Below are positions 17,510 to 25,656 of a stretch of DNA of 35,140 nt, in pieces. Source of the stretch: Actinomycetota bacterium (GTDB lineage: Bacteria > Armatimonadota > SYMT01); NCBI GenBank assembly GCA_005798285.1, contig SYKE01000121.1:1-35140 (forward strand), in the 5' to 3' direction. Every line of letters begins with the position of its first letter. Position 1 is the first letter of the stretch. The translations under genes and the position numbers were made by a program. Under the pieces are notes generated by a model, which saw nothing but the letters and a program-made list of their open reading frames with translations, ran no database searches and had not been told where the DNA came from.

Positions 17510-17559
17510 TAGAACCCGACTCGGGCCCGATGTTTCGATCCGTTCCCGAGCAGGTTCTA
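17510..17559 (-). promoter_or_regulatory. Long intercistronic hairpin between DUF1549 and DUF1501 genes
   Basis: On the minus-strand RNA, TAGAACC-TG-CTCGGG pairs with CCCGAG-TCG-GGTTCTA around an approximately 19-nt loop. That is 13 base pairs with a small internal loop. The 5' arm begins exactly at the TAG stop of the DUF1549/DUF1553 gene and the 3' arm ends about 33 nt before the DUF1501 start. No T-run follows, so partial attenuation, mRNA processing or 3' end protection of the upstream cistron are possible roles. Confidence 0.5.
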
Positions 17560-20100
17560 ATGCTGGAACATGAACTCTTTGGTGTTGAGCAGGGCCCACA
17601 GGACGTCCTGCAGCGTCTCTTCGAGGCTGCCCGAAGCGCCGAGCGCCACCGTCAATCGAGTCTTCTCCGGGGCATCCGGCGGCCGAGCCAGCGCCATCAG
17701 GAACAACTCATCCACCAGCTCTCCCAGGGGTTTACCCGACTTCGCCAATCTCGCGATCGTCCCGGAAGGATCCTTCAGTTTGGCCTGCAAGGCATCGCCA
17801 TTGAACAACGCCAGAGCCTGCGAGAGGCTGGGAGCCGCAATCCGCTCGCAGTCGCACGGCATCACGCGCGGAGGCCGTCCGAACGTGTCGAGCGCGATGG
17901 AGGGGAGTTCCGTGTCGCACAGTTCCTGAGCGCGCGTACCGACGGGGTACGTCGCGAAGCGGTCCGGTGAGCCGGTGACCTGTGCTACCGCATCAAGGAT
18001 CTCCTCGGCGACCAGACGGCGAACCGGATAGCGCGAAAAGAAGCGGGTATCGATCCGGTTTTCCGGGATCGCGGTGCTGGATGCCTGATACGTGTGGGAG
18101 TTCAGGATGAGTCGGTAGACTTGTTTGAGGTCCCACCGGGCGGCGACCAGCGACCGGCTGAGAGCTTCCAGGAGGCCGGGGATGCGGGGTGGATTGGTGC
18201 TGCGGAGGTCGTCCACCGGATCGACAATCCCGCTGCCGAACAGGCGCGCCCAGATCCGATTCACGATGTTCCGGCTGAACATCTCGCTTCCGGGGCCCGT
18301 CAGCCAGCGTCCCAGTTCTGCACGCCGATCCGATCCTCCCGGCTGCGGGGCCGTCAGGGGCGAACCATCCAGTTGTCGGGCTGCGACGGGCCGATTGGTC
18401 CGCGGATGCATCACGACGAACGGATCGTCTGCAACCAGAGTCTCCGGGATCGGATCTGTCTTGCCGGCGCCGTTCACCCCTGAGAACAGCGCGGCAAACG
18501 CGTAGTAATCATCCTGGGTGTAGCGCTCGGTGGGGTGGTTGTGGCACTTCGCGCATTGGATGCGCTGACCGAGAAACACCTGTGCCGTAATCTCACCGGT
18601 CAGTTCGTGGTGACGCACCCACCCTCGCGCCCCCGGGCGGGACATCTGCCGGCTGGCCCACCACAGCGTGGCCGGGTTCTCGGAAGTCGGACCCTTTGCG
18701 GTCAGTAGATCCACGACGAGTTGATCCCAGGGCCGGTTCTGAAGGAACTGCTCCGTCAACCATTGATGAAGCGCCAACGCAGCCTTGCGCCCCATGTGCT
18801 CCTTCCGCATCAGGAACAGATCCGACAGCTTCAGGGCCCAGACCGAGGCATACTCCGGCCGCCGGAGGACCTGCTCGATGAGCCGGCCCCGGCGGTCGGG
18901 ACGAGTATCCGCGAGGAAAGCCCGGGCTTCATCGGCGGTGGGGAGCACGCCGAGCACGTCGACGTAGACTCGGCGAAGAAACTCCGAGTCGGTGCATGGG
19001 GGACTGGGTCGGAGGTTCAACCCCCGGAGCGCTGCAAACACGTGTCGGTCGACGTCGGTCCTCTCATCAGGGAACGGGCGCGGCCGCGAAACTGGAGGGG
19101 CCGGATAGGCGACCGTGACCGGAAAAGAGACCAGTCGGTCTCGATACTTCGCCTGGATTGCCGTCGAGCCGGGGCCGGCTGCGGTGACGATCCCGTCCTC
19201 GGTGACGGTAGCGACAGCGTCATCGTTGGAGCGAAAGACGGTGAGATCCGTGACGTCGCGAGACTCTCCGGAGTTTGACCTCGACCTCACCTGCAGGTGC
19301 TGGGACTCGCCCCGATCCAGCCGCCTCGGCGCAGGCGCCACCGTGAAGGCGACCGGCTGGGGCACGTCGTCCAGTGGAGCTCCGGCGGCGAGCCAGGCGA
19401 GAAGCAGCCGGTGATCGCTGCTATTCGGCTGGATGCGCTTGCCCCCGCCGTGGGGGAGCTCACCCAGCGGCTTCCGGAGGAGCAGGCTCTTCCCAGGCTC
19501 ACCCGGAGCGATCCGTCGACCGGCGAGCTGACGGGTGATTTCATCGAAGTCCTGGTCGGGAGCGTACCCCCTGAGGGAGAGGCGGAAACCCCCTTTGCCG
19601 GAGTTGGCCCCGTGACAGGTTCCCGAAGAGCAGCCCAGACGCGCCAGGAGGGGCACGATTTCCCCCTTGAAGGAAGGGATCGCCGGCCCCGCTCCGAGCT
19701 TCACAATGATGGGCACTACCGCAGTCAGGCCTCGTGCGGTGATCTTCAATCGACCCACCCCAGAGCGGATCGGCGCCAATCGAGCGCCCTCGAGCAGGAA
19801 GTTGGCGCCGGCCGTCGGAGTGAGGCTTGCCGATGCTGTCAGATCGCGCACTCGCCCGGAGGCCGTAGTTCCCAGTACGAGTAGGCCAGCGCGCTCCGTG
19901 GGGGAGGTGAGGGTGACACTCGCCGGCGTGACCACTAGCCGCGTGATCCGCTCTGGGTGAGGTGACTTACTGTGAGGAGCAGCGGCAGCCGGGCCTGTCA
20001 CGAGTGCGGTGAGGAAGGCTGCGGTCCACAGGGCTGCGGTCGACAGGGCTGCGGACAGTTCGCGCCCGGGGCATGTGGTCGAAGACATGGATAGATCCAT
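17557..20100 (-). CDS. Ig-like, cytochrome-like DUF1549/DUF1553 exported protein (module C)
   Basis: This 847-residue protein has a Sec signal peptide (about residues 15-41) and a first Ig-like domain (50-135). A cytochrome-like motif of the spaced type follows, GCSSGTCHGANSGKGGFRLSLRGY (156-179), with Cx4CH instead of CxxCH. Then come a BIG_2-like domain (DVTDLTVFRSNDDAVATVTEDG), DUF1549 (RRVYVDVLGVLPTADEARAF, LKLSDLFLMRKEHMG, a second motif CAKCHNHPTERYTQDDYY) and DUF1553 (LGRWLTGPGSEMFSRNIVNRIW, LNSHTYQASS). It differs from the module A relative by its Ig-like domains and the Cx4CH motif. The start is not fixed by a ribosome binding site; an ATG four codons later is possible. The gene heads module C. 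Confidence 0.93.
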   Translation of the reverse strand: MDLSMSSTTCPGRELSAALSTAALWTAAFLTALVTGPAAAAPHSKSPHPERITRLVVTPASVTLTSPTERAGLLVLGTTASGRVRDLTASASLTPTAGANFLLEGARLAPIRSGVGRLKITARGLTAVVPIIVKLGAGPAIPSFKGEIVPLLARLGCSSGTCHGANSGKGGFRLSLRGYAPDQDFDEITRQLAGRRIAPGEPGKSLLLRKPLGELPHGGGKRIQPNSSDHRLLLAWLAAGAPLDDVPQPVAFTVAPAPRRLDRGESQHLQVRSRSNSGESRDVTDLTVFRSNDDAVATVTEDGIVTAAGPGSTAIQAKYRDRLVSFPVTVAYPAPPVSRPRPFPDERTDVDRHVFAALRGLNLRPSPPCTDSEFLRRVYVDVLGVLPTADEARAFLADTRPDRRGRLIEQVLRRPEYASVWALKLSDLFLMRKEHMGRKAALALHQWLTEQFLQNRPWDQLVVDLLTAKGPTSENPATLWWASRQMSRPGARGWVRHHELTGEITAQVFLGQRIQCAKCHNHPTERYTQDDYYAFAALFSGVNGAGKTDPIPETLVADDPFVVMHPRTNRPVAARQLDGSPLTAPQPGGSDRRAELGRWLTGPGSEMFSRNIVNRIWARLFGSGIVDPVDDLRSTNPPRIPGLLEALSRSLVAARWDLKQVYRLILNSHTYQASSTAIPENRIDTRFFSRYPVRRLVAEEILDAVAQVTGSPDRFATYPVGTRAQELCDTELPSIALDTFGRPPRVMPCDCERIAAPSLSQALALFNGDALQAKLKDPSGTIARLAKSGKPLGELVDELFLMALARPPDAPEKTRLTVALGASGSLEETLQDVLWALLNTKEFMFQH
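20015..20056. repeat. 15-bp in-frame tandem repeat in signal-peptide coding region
   Basis: The unit AGGGCTGCGGTCGAC occurs about 2.8 times in a row (20015-20029, 20030-20044, 20045-20056), with one or two changes. It lies inside the signal-peptide part of the module C DUF1549 gene and encodes repeated Ala-Leu-Ser-Thr-Ala-like pentads. Its 15-bp unit keeps the frame, so copy-number change would alter signal length without breaking the gene. Confidence 0.7.
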
Positions 20101-20269
20101 GGGTACCGTGCGAGCATTCGGCTGTAGATTCCTTCGTCACGCTCTGCCCTCGCCGTAGTCCGGGTCTGGGAACTCGCCAAGTCGAATCCCAACATCTGAT
20201 CGCGATCTCACGCGGTATAACGGGAGCACGCGGAGCGAGGTGGGGAAGATTCATCTCGGGAGATCTTGA

Positions 20270-21232
20270 GTGCGTGTATTTGTGACGGGCGCAGCCGGAT
20301 TTGTGGGGAGTCGACTTTCGAGGGCCCTGATGGATCGGGGGGACACCGTCCTCGGGTTCGATAATTTCGATCCGTACTATGAGCGACGGCACAAGGATCG
20401 CCACCTCCTGGACCTGCTCGAGGACTCTCGATTTGGGCTGGTGGTGGGAGATCTGCGCTCCTCGGAGGAGGTCGATCGCGCCCTGATCGGGTTTCAACCC
20501 GACGCGGTGGCGCATCTGGCCGGGATGGCAGCCGTGCGCTACAGCGTGGAGCATCCGCTGGTCTACAGCGACGTCAACGTTCAGGGCTCTATTCACGTCC
20601 TCGATGCCGCTCGCCGGTGTGAGACGAACCCGTCTGTAGTTCTGGCATCAACCGGCTCGGTGTACGGCTCCGACACCAAGGTTCCCTTTTCCGAGGAGTC
20701 GCCCGCGGTCCGACCTCTGGCGCCGTATCCCGCAAGTAAGCGGGCGATGGAACTCTTCGCCTACACCTACTCTCATCTGTGGGGCGTCCCCACCACGGTG
20801 CTGCGGTTCTTCAATGTCTATGGCCCCCACGGCCGGCCGGACATGATGCCCTGGAAGTGGGCCCAGCAGATCTCGGCGGGCGAGACGCTGACGCTGTTTG
20901 ACGCCGGACGGCTCAAGCGAGACTGGACCTTCATCGACGACATCGTGAGGGGCTTCATCGCGGCTCTCGACGCACGCCTCACCGGTGACGTGATGAATAT
21001 CGGCTGCGGAAACCCCGTCGAGAACCTGCGATTTGTAGAGGTGCTGGAGCAGTTGCTCGACAAACAGGCCCGGGTCATCGACGTGCCGGCCCCACCGTCG
21101 GAACCACGGATCACCTTCGCGGACATCACCCGGGCGGGCGAGCGGCTGGGCTATCGACCGCAGGTTCAGGTGGAGGAGGGTCTGTCCCGGTTTGTCGCCT
21201 GGATGCGGGAAGTCGGCGAGCTTCCATCGTAG
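20270..21232 (+). CDS. NAD-dependent sugar-nucleotide epimerase/dehydratase
   Basis: This 320-residue protein is an extended short-chain dehydrogenase of the UDP-glucuronate/UDP-glucose 4-epimerase type. The start is GTG at 20270, with GGGAG 9 nt upstream. It shows the NAD-binding GAAGFVGSRL at residues 7-16, the adenine-contact VVGDLRS, HLAGMAAVRYSV, the catalytic Ser in STGSVYGSD, the YPASKRAME motif (Tyr and Lys) and RFFNVYGPHGRPDM. The sequence DNFDPYYERRHKDRHL resembles UDP-glucuronate 4-epimerases that make UDP-galacturonate for cell-surface glycans. The exact substrate cannot be told. A TATAAC hexamer at 20216-20221 could be its -10 element. It is convergent with mnmG, with only 16 bp between stops. 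Confidence 0.92.
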   Translation: MRVFVTGAAGFVGSRLSRALMDRGDTVLGFDNFDPYYERRHKDRHLLDLLEDSRFGLVVGDLRSSEEVDRALIGFQPDAVAHLAGMAAVRYSVEHPLVYSDVNVQGSIHVLDAARRCETNPSVVLASTGSVYGSDTKVPFSEESPAVRPLAPYPASKRAMELFAYTYSHLWGVPTTVLRFFNVYGPHGRPDMMPWKWAQQISAGETLTLFDAGRLKRDWTFIDDIVRGFIAALDARLTGDVMNIGCGNPVENLRFVEVLEQLLDKQARVIDVPAPPSEPRITFADITRAGERLGYRPQVQVEEGLSRFVAWMREVGELPS

Positions 21233-21248
21233 CCGGGTGGGTTCGGCG

Positions 21249-23120
21249 TCAGGCGGCGCGCCGTCGCCGGGCTTCCAGCACGACCAGAAGCACGCCGATG
21301 TCGGCGGGGGTGACGCCGGGGATCCGGCCCGCCTGCCCGGCGCTCCGGGGCTGTACGGCGAGTAGTTTTTCCCGACCCTCAGATGAGAGGCCGTTCACGA
21401 GCCCATAGTCGAAGCCTGCGGGAATGGGAAGCTGCTCAAGGCGAGAGAGTCGCTCCACTTCCAGAAGCTGCCGCTCGATATAGCCGGCATACTTCTCCTC
21501 GATTTCCACCTGCCGCATGGTCCAGCGATCGAATGCCCCAAGTTCCGGAAACAGCTCGCGGGCCAGGTCGAAGTCCACGTCGGGACGACGCACGAACTGC
21601 GCCCCGGATGCCTGCCGCTCCAGCGTGACCGGTCCGCGGCTCCCGACAAAGGCGAACCCCTCGGGAACGTGGCGCCGGCGCACCGCCGTGTGGGCCAGCT
21701 CCACCTGTCGGCGTCGTTCGCAATGCAGCTCCCAGCGCCGATCGTCCACCAGACCGATTTCTCGGCCCTTCGAGGTGAGCCGCAGGTCGGCATTGTCGTG
21801 GCGAAGCAGGAGACGATGCTCGGCCCGTGACGTGAGCAGGCGGTATGGTTCCCGGGTGCCGCGAGTCACAAGATCGTCGATCATCACTCCGATGTACGAC
21901 TCGGCGCGGGACAGAGTGAACGGTCCGGCCGCCGGATGCATCACACGGCGAGCGGCGTTGATGCCGGCGATCAGGCCCTGACCCGCCGCCTCCTCATAGC
22001 CGGATGTGCCGTTGATCTGACCCGCAAGGAACAGGCCCGAGATGCGGCGGGTCTCCAGCCAGGGGTGAAGCTGGGTGGGAAGCACGCAGTCGTACTCCAC
22101 CGCATAGCCCGGTCTGAGCATCTCGCAGGCTTCGAGGCCGGGAATGGTGTGGAGAAACTCCAGTTGAATCTCGGCGGGAAGGCTCGTCGACATCCCCTGG
22201 ACGTAGACCCATTCGGTCTTCCAACCCTCCAACTCCAGAAAGATTCCGTGCTGTTCGCGCTGAGGGAAGCGAACGACCTTGTCTTCGATGGATGGGCAGT
22301 AGCGAGGGCCGACGCCTTCGATGTGCCCCCCGTACATCGCGGAACGATGCAGGTTGGTTCGAATGACGTTGTGGGTCGCGTCATTGGTGTAGGTCTGCCA
22401 GCATGGGAGGAGCTCTTGCTGGGACAGGCGGTCGTGCAGGTAGCTGAACGGCTCGGGCTCGGGATCGGACGGCTGGAGCAGCGTCCGGTCGAGGTCTATG
22501 GAGCTGAAGGCAATCCGGGGCGTGGTGCCGGTCTTGAAGCGGGCGGTCTCAAATCCCAGAGCGTGCAGTGAGTCGGAAAGGGAGACCGACGGCGGCTCGC
22601 CGTGGCGCGCCGCGGGAGTCTTGCGATCGCCTTCGTGACAGAGTCCGCGAAGAAACGTGCCCGTGGTGAGGATGACGGCCGGCGCGAGAAACTCCACGCC
22701 GCCTTCGCACCGGAGCCCGACCATCCGGCCGTTTTCCACCATGAGCTCTCGAACGGTCGCCGCTCGGACCGAGAGCCCGGGCTGCGACTGCAGCGTGCGG
22801 GCCATTTCCGCCGGGTAGAGCTCCTTGTCGGCCTGCGCTCGGAGCGCCTGGACGGCTGGGCCCTTGCCGGTGTTGAGCATCCGCATGTGGGTCAGTGTGA
22901 GATCGGTGTTGATCCCCATCTGGCCCCCGAACGCGTCGATCTCCCGGACCACATGCCCCTTTGCCGGACCGCCGACGGAGCAATTGCACGGCATATGGCC
23001 GATGTTGTCGAGGTTGACGGTGAGCGCCAGCGTGGATGCTCCCATCCGCGCCGCCGCGAGCGCGGCTTCACAGCCGGCATGCCCGGTTCCCACCACAATC
23101 ACGTCGAAAGACTCTGCCAT
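21249..23120 (-). CDS. mnmG: tRNA uridine-5-carboxymethylaminomethyl(34) synthesis enzyme MnmG
   Basis: MnmG (GidA) works with MnmE to install the cmnm5 or nm5 group on the wobble uridine of certain tRNAs, using FAD. The 623-residue length is standard. The N-terminal FAD motif is [16 protein letters not shown] (residues 9-24), followed by [25 protein letters not shown]. The catalytic-Cys region [52 protein letters not shown] (family signature, in part) and [16 protein letters not shown] in the C-terminal part are also present. No mnmE, rsmG or parAB genes lie next to it, unlike the common gidAB-parAB neighbourhood. A TATAAT box sits upstream. Confidence 0.97.
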   Translation of the reverse strand: MAESFDVIVVGTGHAGCEAALAAARMGASTLALTVNLDNIGHMPCNCSVGGPAKGHVVREIDAFGGQMGINTDLTLTHMRMLNTGKGPAVQALRAQADKELYPAEMARTLQSQPGLSVRAATVRELMVENGRMVGLRCEGGVEFLAPAVILTTGTFLRGLCHEGDRKTPAARHGEPPSVSLSDSLHALGFETARFKTGTTPRIAFSSIDLDRTLLQPSDPEPEPFSYLHDRLSQQELLPCWQTYTNDATHNVIRTNLHRSAMYGGHIEGVGPRYCPSIEDKVVRFPQREQHGIFLELEGWKTEWVYVQGMSTSLPAEIQLEFLHTIPGLEACEMLRPGYAVEYDCVLPTQLHPWLETRRISGLFLAGQINGTSGYEEAAGQGLIAGINAARRVMHPAAGPFTLSRAESYIGVMIDDLVTRGTREPYRLLTSRAEHRLLLRHDNADLRLTSKGREIGLVDDRRWELHCERRRQVELAHTAVRRRHVPEGFAFVGSRGPVTLERQASGAQFVRRPDVDFDLARELFPELGAFDRWTMRQVEIEEKYAGYIERQLLEVERLSRLEQLPIPAGFDYGLVNGLSSEGREKLLAVQPRSAGQAGRIPGVTPADIGVLLVVLEARRRRAA

Positions 23121-23152
23121 GCTGCCCTCGCGCCCCGGCGGGGCGTACGTGG

Positions 23153-23158
23153 ATTATA
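23153..23158 (-). promoter_or_regulatory. Candidate -10 box of mnmG
   Basis: On the minus strand this is a perfect TATAAT, 32 nt before the mnmG ATG. Sequence 17 bp further upstream (TTCCAC) is a poor -35 element. A small CGCCCC-GGC-GGGGCG hairpin (23131-23145) lies in the implied leader. This suggests that mnmG has its own promoter although it follows glycerate kinase by 90 bp on the same strand. Confidence 0.45.
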
Positions 23159-23210
23159 CGGAGGGGAGCCGCACGGTGGAAGTGACGCCGCCGCATCCGG
23201 GCTGCTGGTG

Positions 23211-24353
23211 TCAGAGACGTCGGGCGCCCGCGAGAAAGGTCTCCACCAGTCGACGGGTTGCCAGCTCGATGAGGCCCGGCGCCCGACCCATAGCTTCCTC
23301 CAGCGACATGGGACGCGGCACGATGGATGCCACGGATGAAATGCCGGCTGCCCGGTAGTCTCCCAAGTCGTCGCCGACGGAGCCGGCGAGCGCCAGCACC
23401 GGGACCCCCGCCTTTGCGGCGCGGGCGCCGATGCCGGTCAGCGTCTTGCCGAACGCGGTGGTCTGGCGGTCGATCTTGCCTTCCCCCGTGAGAACGAACG
23501 AGGCGCCCTCCAGTTGTTCATCGAATCGCACAGAGTCGAGAACGAGATCCACTCCCCGTACCAGGCGGGCTCCGAGGAAGGCCTGAAGCGCGAACCCGAG
23601 CCCACCCGCGGCGCCCGCCCCGGGAAGCTCGCGGCAGTCCTTCCCCAACGCCTCGGCGACCACATCCGCGAAGTGGCCGAGAGCATCACCCAGTTCCGCA
23701 ATCATTTCGGGGGTGGCGCCCTTTTGCGGGCCATAGATCGCGGATGCGCCCTGCGGACCGGTGAGAGGGTTGGTGACATCGCACGCCACGACCCACTCTC
23801 GGCCCGGCGGCAGCGACAAACCGGTTAAATCGAGCCGGTGGGCTCTCGCCAGTTCACCACCTCCAGGACCGATCTCGTTCCCGTCGCGATCGAGAATGCG
23901 AACCCCCAACCCGGTGAGGAGCCCGGCGCCTGCATCGTTGGTGGCGCTTCCTCCAATCCCGATGAGGATGCGGGATCGGCCCGATTGAATTGCGGACCGT
24001 ACCAGTTCACCGGTCCCCCGAGTGTCGGCTCGGAGGGGGTCTCGCTCGGCGGGCGTCAATCGCGAGAGGCCGGAGGCTTCCGCCATCTCGACGAAGGCGG
24101 TATTTCCATCGCCGAGGAGTCCCAGCCGGGCCGAGATGCTTCGTCCGAGCGGATCATCGACCGTCGCCGTCTCGTAAGAGCCACCGGTGGCCTCCACGAG
24201 CGCCTCCAGGGTCCCCTCGCCGCCATCGCCCACCGGCAGCAGAGCGACCTGGCCATCTGGGACCGCGGCCCTGACGCCGGCGGCCATGGCTCGCGCGACG
24301 TCCGGAGACTTCAGACTCCCTTTGAAACTATCGGGCGCGATGAGCACCTTCAT
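23211..24353 (-). CDS. Glycerate kinase (GlxK/GarK type)
   Basis: This 380-residue kinase phosphorylates D-glycerate, usually at the 2-hydroxyl in this family, to feed glycolysis. Hallmarks are the N-terminal MKVLIAPDSFKGSLKSPDVARAM, LPVGDGGEGTLEALV (residues 40-54), the signature IGIGGSATNDAGAGLL, VVACDVTNPLTGPQGAS and ALTGEGKIDRQT-like FVLTGEGKIDRQT. The gene starts 13 bp after the CPBP stop and ends a string of four same-strand genes that begins with the PQQ dehydrogenase. The context fits a sugar-acid or glycerate catabolic role. It is of the family type I, not the plant-type GLYK. Confidence 0.95.
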   Translation of the reverse strand: MKVLIAPDSFKGSLKSPDVARAMAAGVRAAVPDGQVALLPVGDGGEGTLEALVEATGGSYETATVDDPLGRSISARLGLLGDGNTAFVEMAEASGLSRLTPAERDPLRADTRGTGELVRSAIQSGRSRILIGIGGSATNDAGAGLLTGLGVRILDRDGNEIGPGGGELARAHRLDLTGLSLPPGREWVVACDVTNPLTGPQGASAIYGPQKGATPEMIAELGDALGHFADVVAEALGKDCRELPGAGAAGGLGFALQAFLGARLVRGVDLVLDSVRFDEQLEGASFVLTGEGKIDRQTTAFGKTLTGIGARAAKAGVPVLALAGSVGDDLGDYRAAGISSVASIVPRPMSLEEAMGRAPGLIELATRRLVETFLAGARRL

Positions 24354-24366
24354 GAGGCGACTCCCA

Positions 24367-25656
24367 TTACTCGGTGGCGCTGCCGAGCACCAGGATGAAG
24401 TTGTAAACGGCGTGCACCAGGATTGAGGTGCTGGTGTTGGTTCGCGCCCTCACCACACCGAGAGTAGCGCCCACGATGAAGACCACGATCAGGCCATCCA
24501 ACCCATATTGCGGCGCGTGCAGCGAAGTGAAGAACAGATTGCTCGCCAGGATCCCGACCCGCGGCTGCAGAAGTCCCCGGATCGCCAGTTCCTCCTGGAT
24601 TCCCGCGCTGACGCCCACCGCGAAGGCGCCGAGGGGGTTCTTCAGCGACTGCATCATCGAATCAAACGTCTTCTCATCCGTTCCAGGCACATTCAGCGAA
24701 CCCAGGAGCGATGCCAGCAACTCTTCTGACGAGAGGACGACGATGACCAGAATCGCCGCCGCAGCCAGCCCCCCGATCAGTTGCTTCAAGGTAGGCATTA
24801 CCACTCCCAGACGCACCAGCGTTTGGCGAAACCCCCGGAAACTGCCCCAGCCCGCCGCCACCAAAAGCGCCGGCACCACCAGAAAGGTGCCCTGAAGCAA
24901 CTCCTGAGCACTCGTGTTCGAGGCGGCGGCGCGAATACTCTCGTTTCCCAGTCGCACCAACTCAATCATGAGTGGGCGGCCGCCGGACAGCGCGAGTTGC
25001 CCGAACAAGAGGAAGCTGATGGAAACGGATGCCGCCAGCGCTAATCGGTGTGAGAAGCGGCTCGGATCGATCGGAGTGAGGCGGGCTGCAAGCCGGCGGC
25101 TAACCGGATGCAGCATCACGATGGCGATGGCGAGAGCGGCGCCCCCAAGCAGAGTGATCGAGAGATCCGTGGGCAACCCGTGCGGAGGCGGGACCCCCGC
25201 CGGCATGGGGGCACTCTGGGCGCGCTCCACGCGGACCTGGTGAGCGAGGAAGCCGTAGGCCCCGGCTGCCAGGGAAACAAGGCTCAGGACCCAGAGCACA
25301 CTCATCACCCGACTCGCTGCGAGGCGATCGGCTGCACGCCCCCAGGCGGCCAGTGAGACAAACGGGAGAGTGATCACCAGTTGCTCGAGGCTGGAGTCCC
25401 CTGCCGCCAGCAACAGCGCCGCCAGCGACAGCCCCCCGACCCACTGCGAGCGCAGATAGGGCGAGATCCCTTCCAGGGGCGCAGGTAGAAGTGGGACGGG
25501 CGGCAGCGGAGGCGGTACGATCCAGCCCTCGGCGGTCTCGGAATCCTCATCCACCGCTGCCGGCGGGAGAGGCGGGGGAGACACGATCCCTCTATCGCCA
25601 GACTCAAAGGCTGTGTCCACCGCCTCTCGGTTGCCGGCGGTGGAATCGGAACTCAT
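24367..25656 (-). CDS. CPBP-family intramembrane metalloprotease
   Basis: This 429-residue membrane protein has a Pro-rich, charged N-terminal tail with repeated PPPLPP (residues 26-60) and about eight or nine hydrophobic segments. The catalytic motifs of the CPBP/Abi family are present: EELAIRG (motif 1, Glu-Glu-x3-Arg), LFFTSLHAPQYG (motif 2, His) and LVHAVYNF (motif 3, His and Asn). Rce1-like members cleave CAAX or act in bacteriocin self-immunity, but most bacterial members are uncharacterised. Its ATG overlaps the stop of the Gfo/Idh/MocA gene (ATGA), so translational coupling is likely. Why a protease is coupled to a sugar-acid operon is unclear. Confidence 0.92.
   Translation of the reverse strand: MSSDSTAGNREAVDTAFESGDRGIVSPPPLPPAAVDEDSETAEGWIVPPPLPPVPLLPAPLEGISPYLRSQWVGGLSLAALLLAAGDSSLEQLVITLPFVSLAAWGRAADRLAASRVMSVLWVLSLVSLAAGAYGFLAHQVRVERAQSAPMPAGVPPPHGLPTDLSITLLGGAALAIAIVMLHPVSRRLAARLTPIDPSRFSHRLALAASVSISFLLFGQLALSGGRPLMIELVRLGNESIRAAASNTSAQELLQGTFLVVPALLVAAGWGSFRGFRQTLVRLGVVMPTLKQLIGGLAAAAILVIVVLSSEELLASLLGSLNVPGTDEKTFDSMMQSLKNPLGAFAVGVSAGIQEELAIRGLLQPRVGILASNLFFTSLHAPQYGLDGLIVVFIVGATLGVVRARTNTSTSILVHAVYNFILVLGSATE

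Noticed and set aside
20101-20269. Possible tRNA (TCGAATCCC near 20182)
   Set aside because: No matching acceptor, D or anticodon arms can be drawn around the T-loop-like string.
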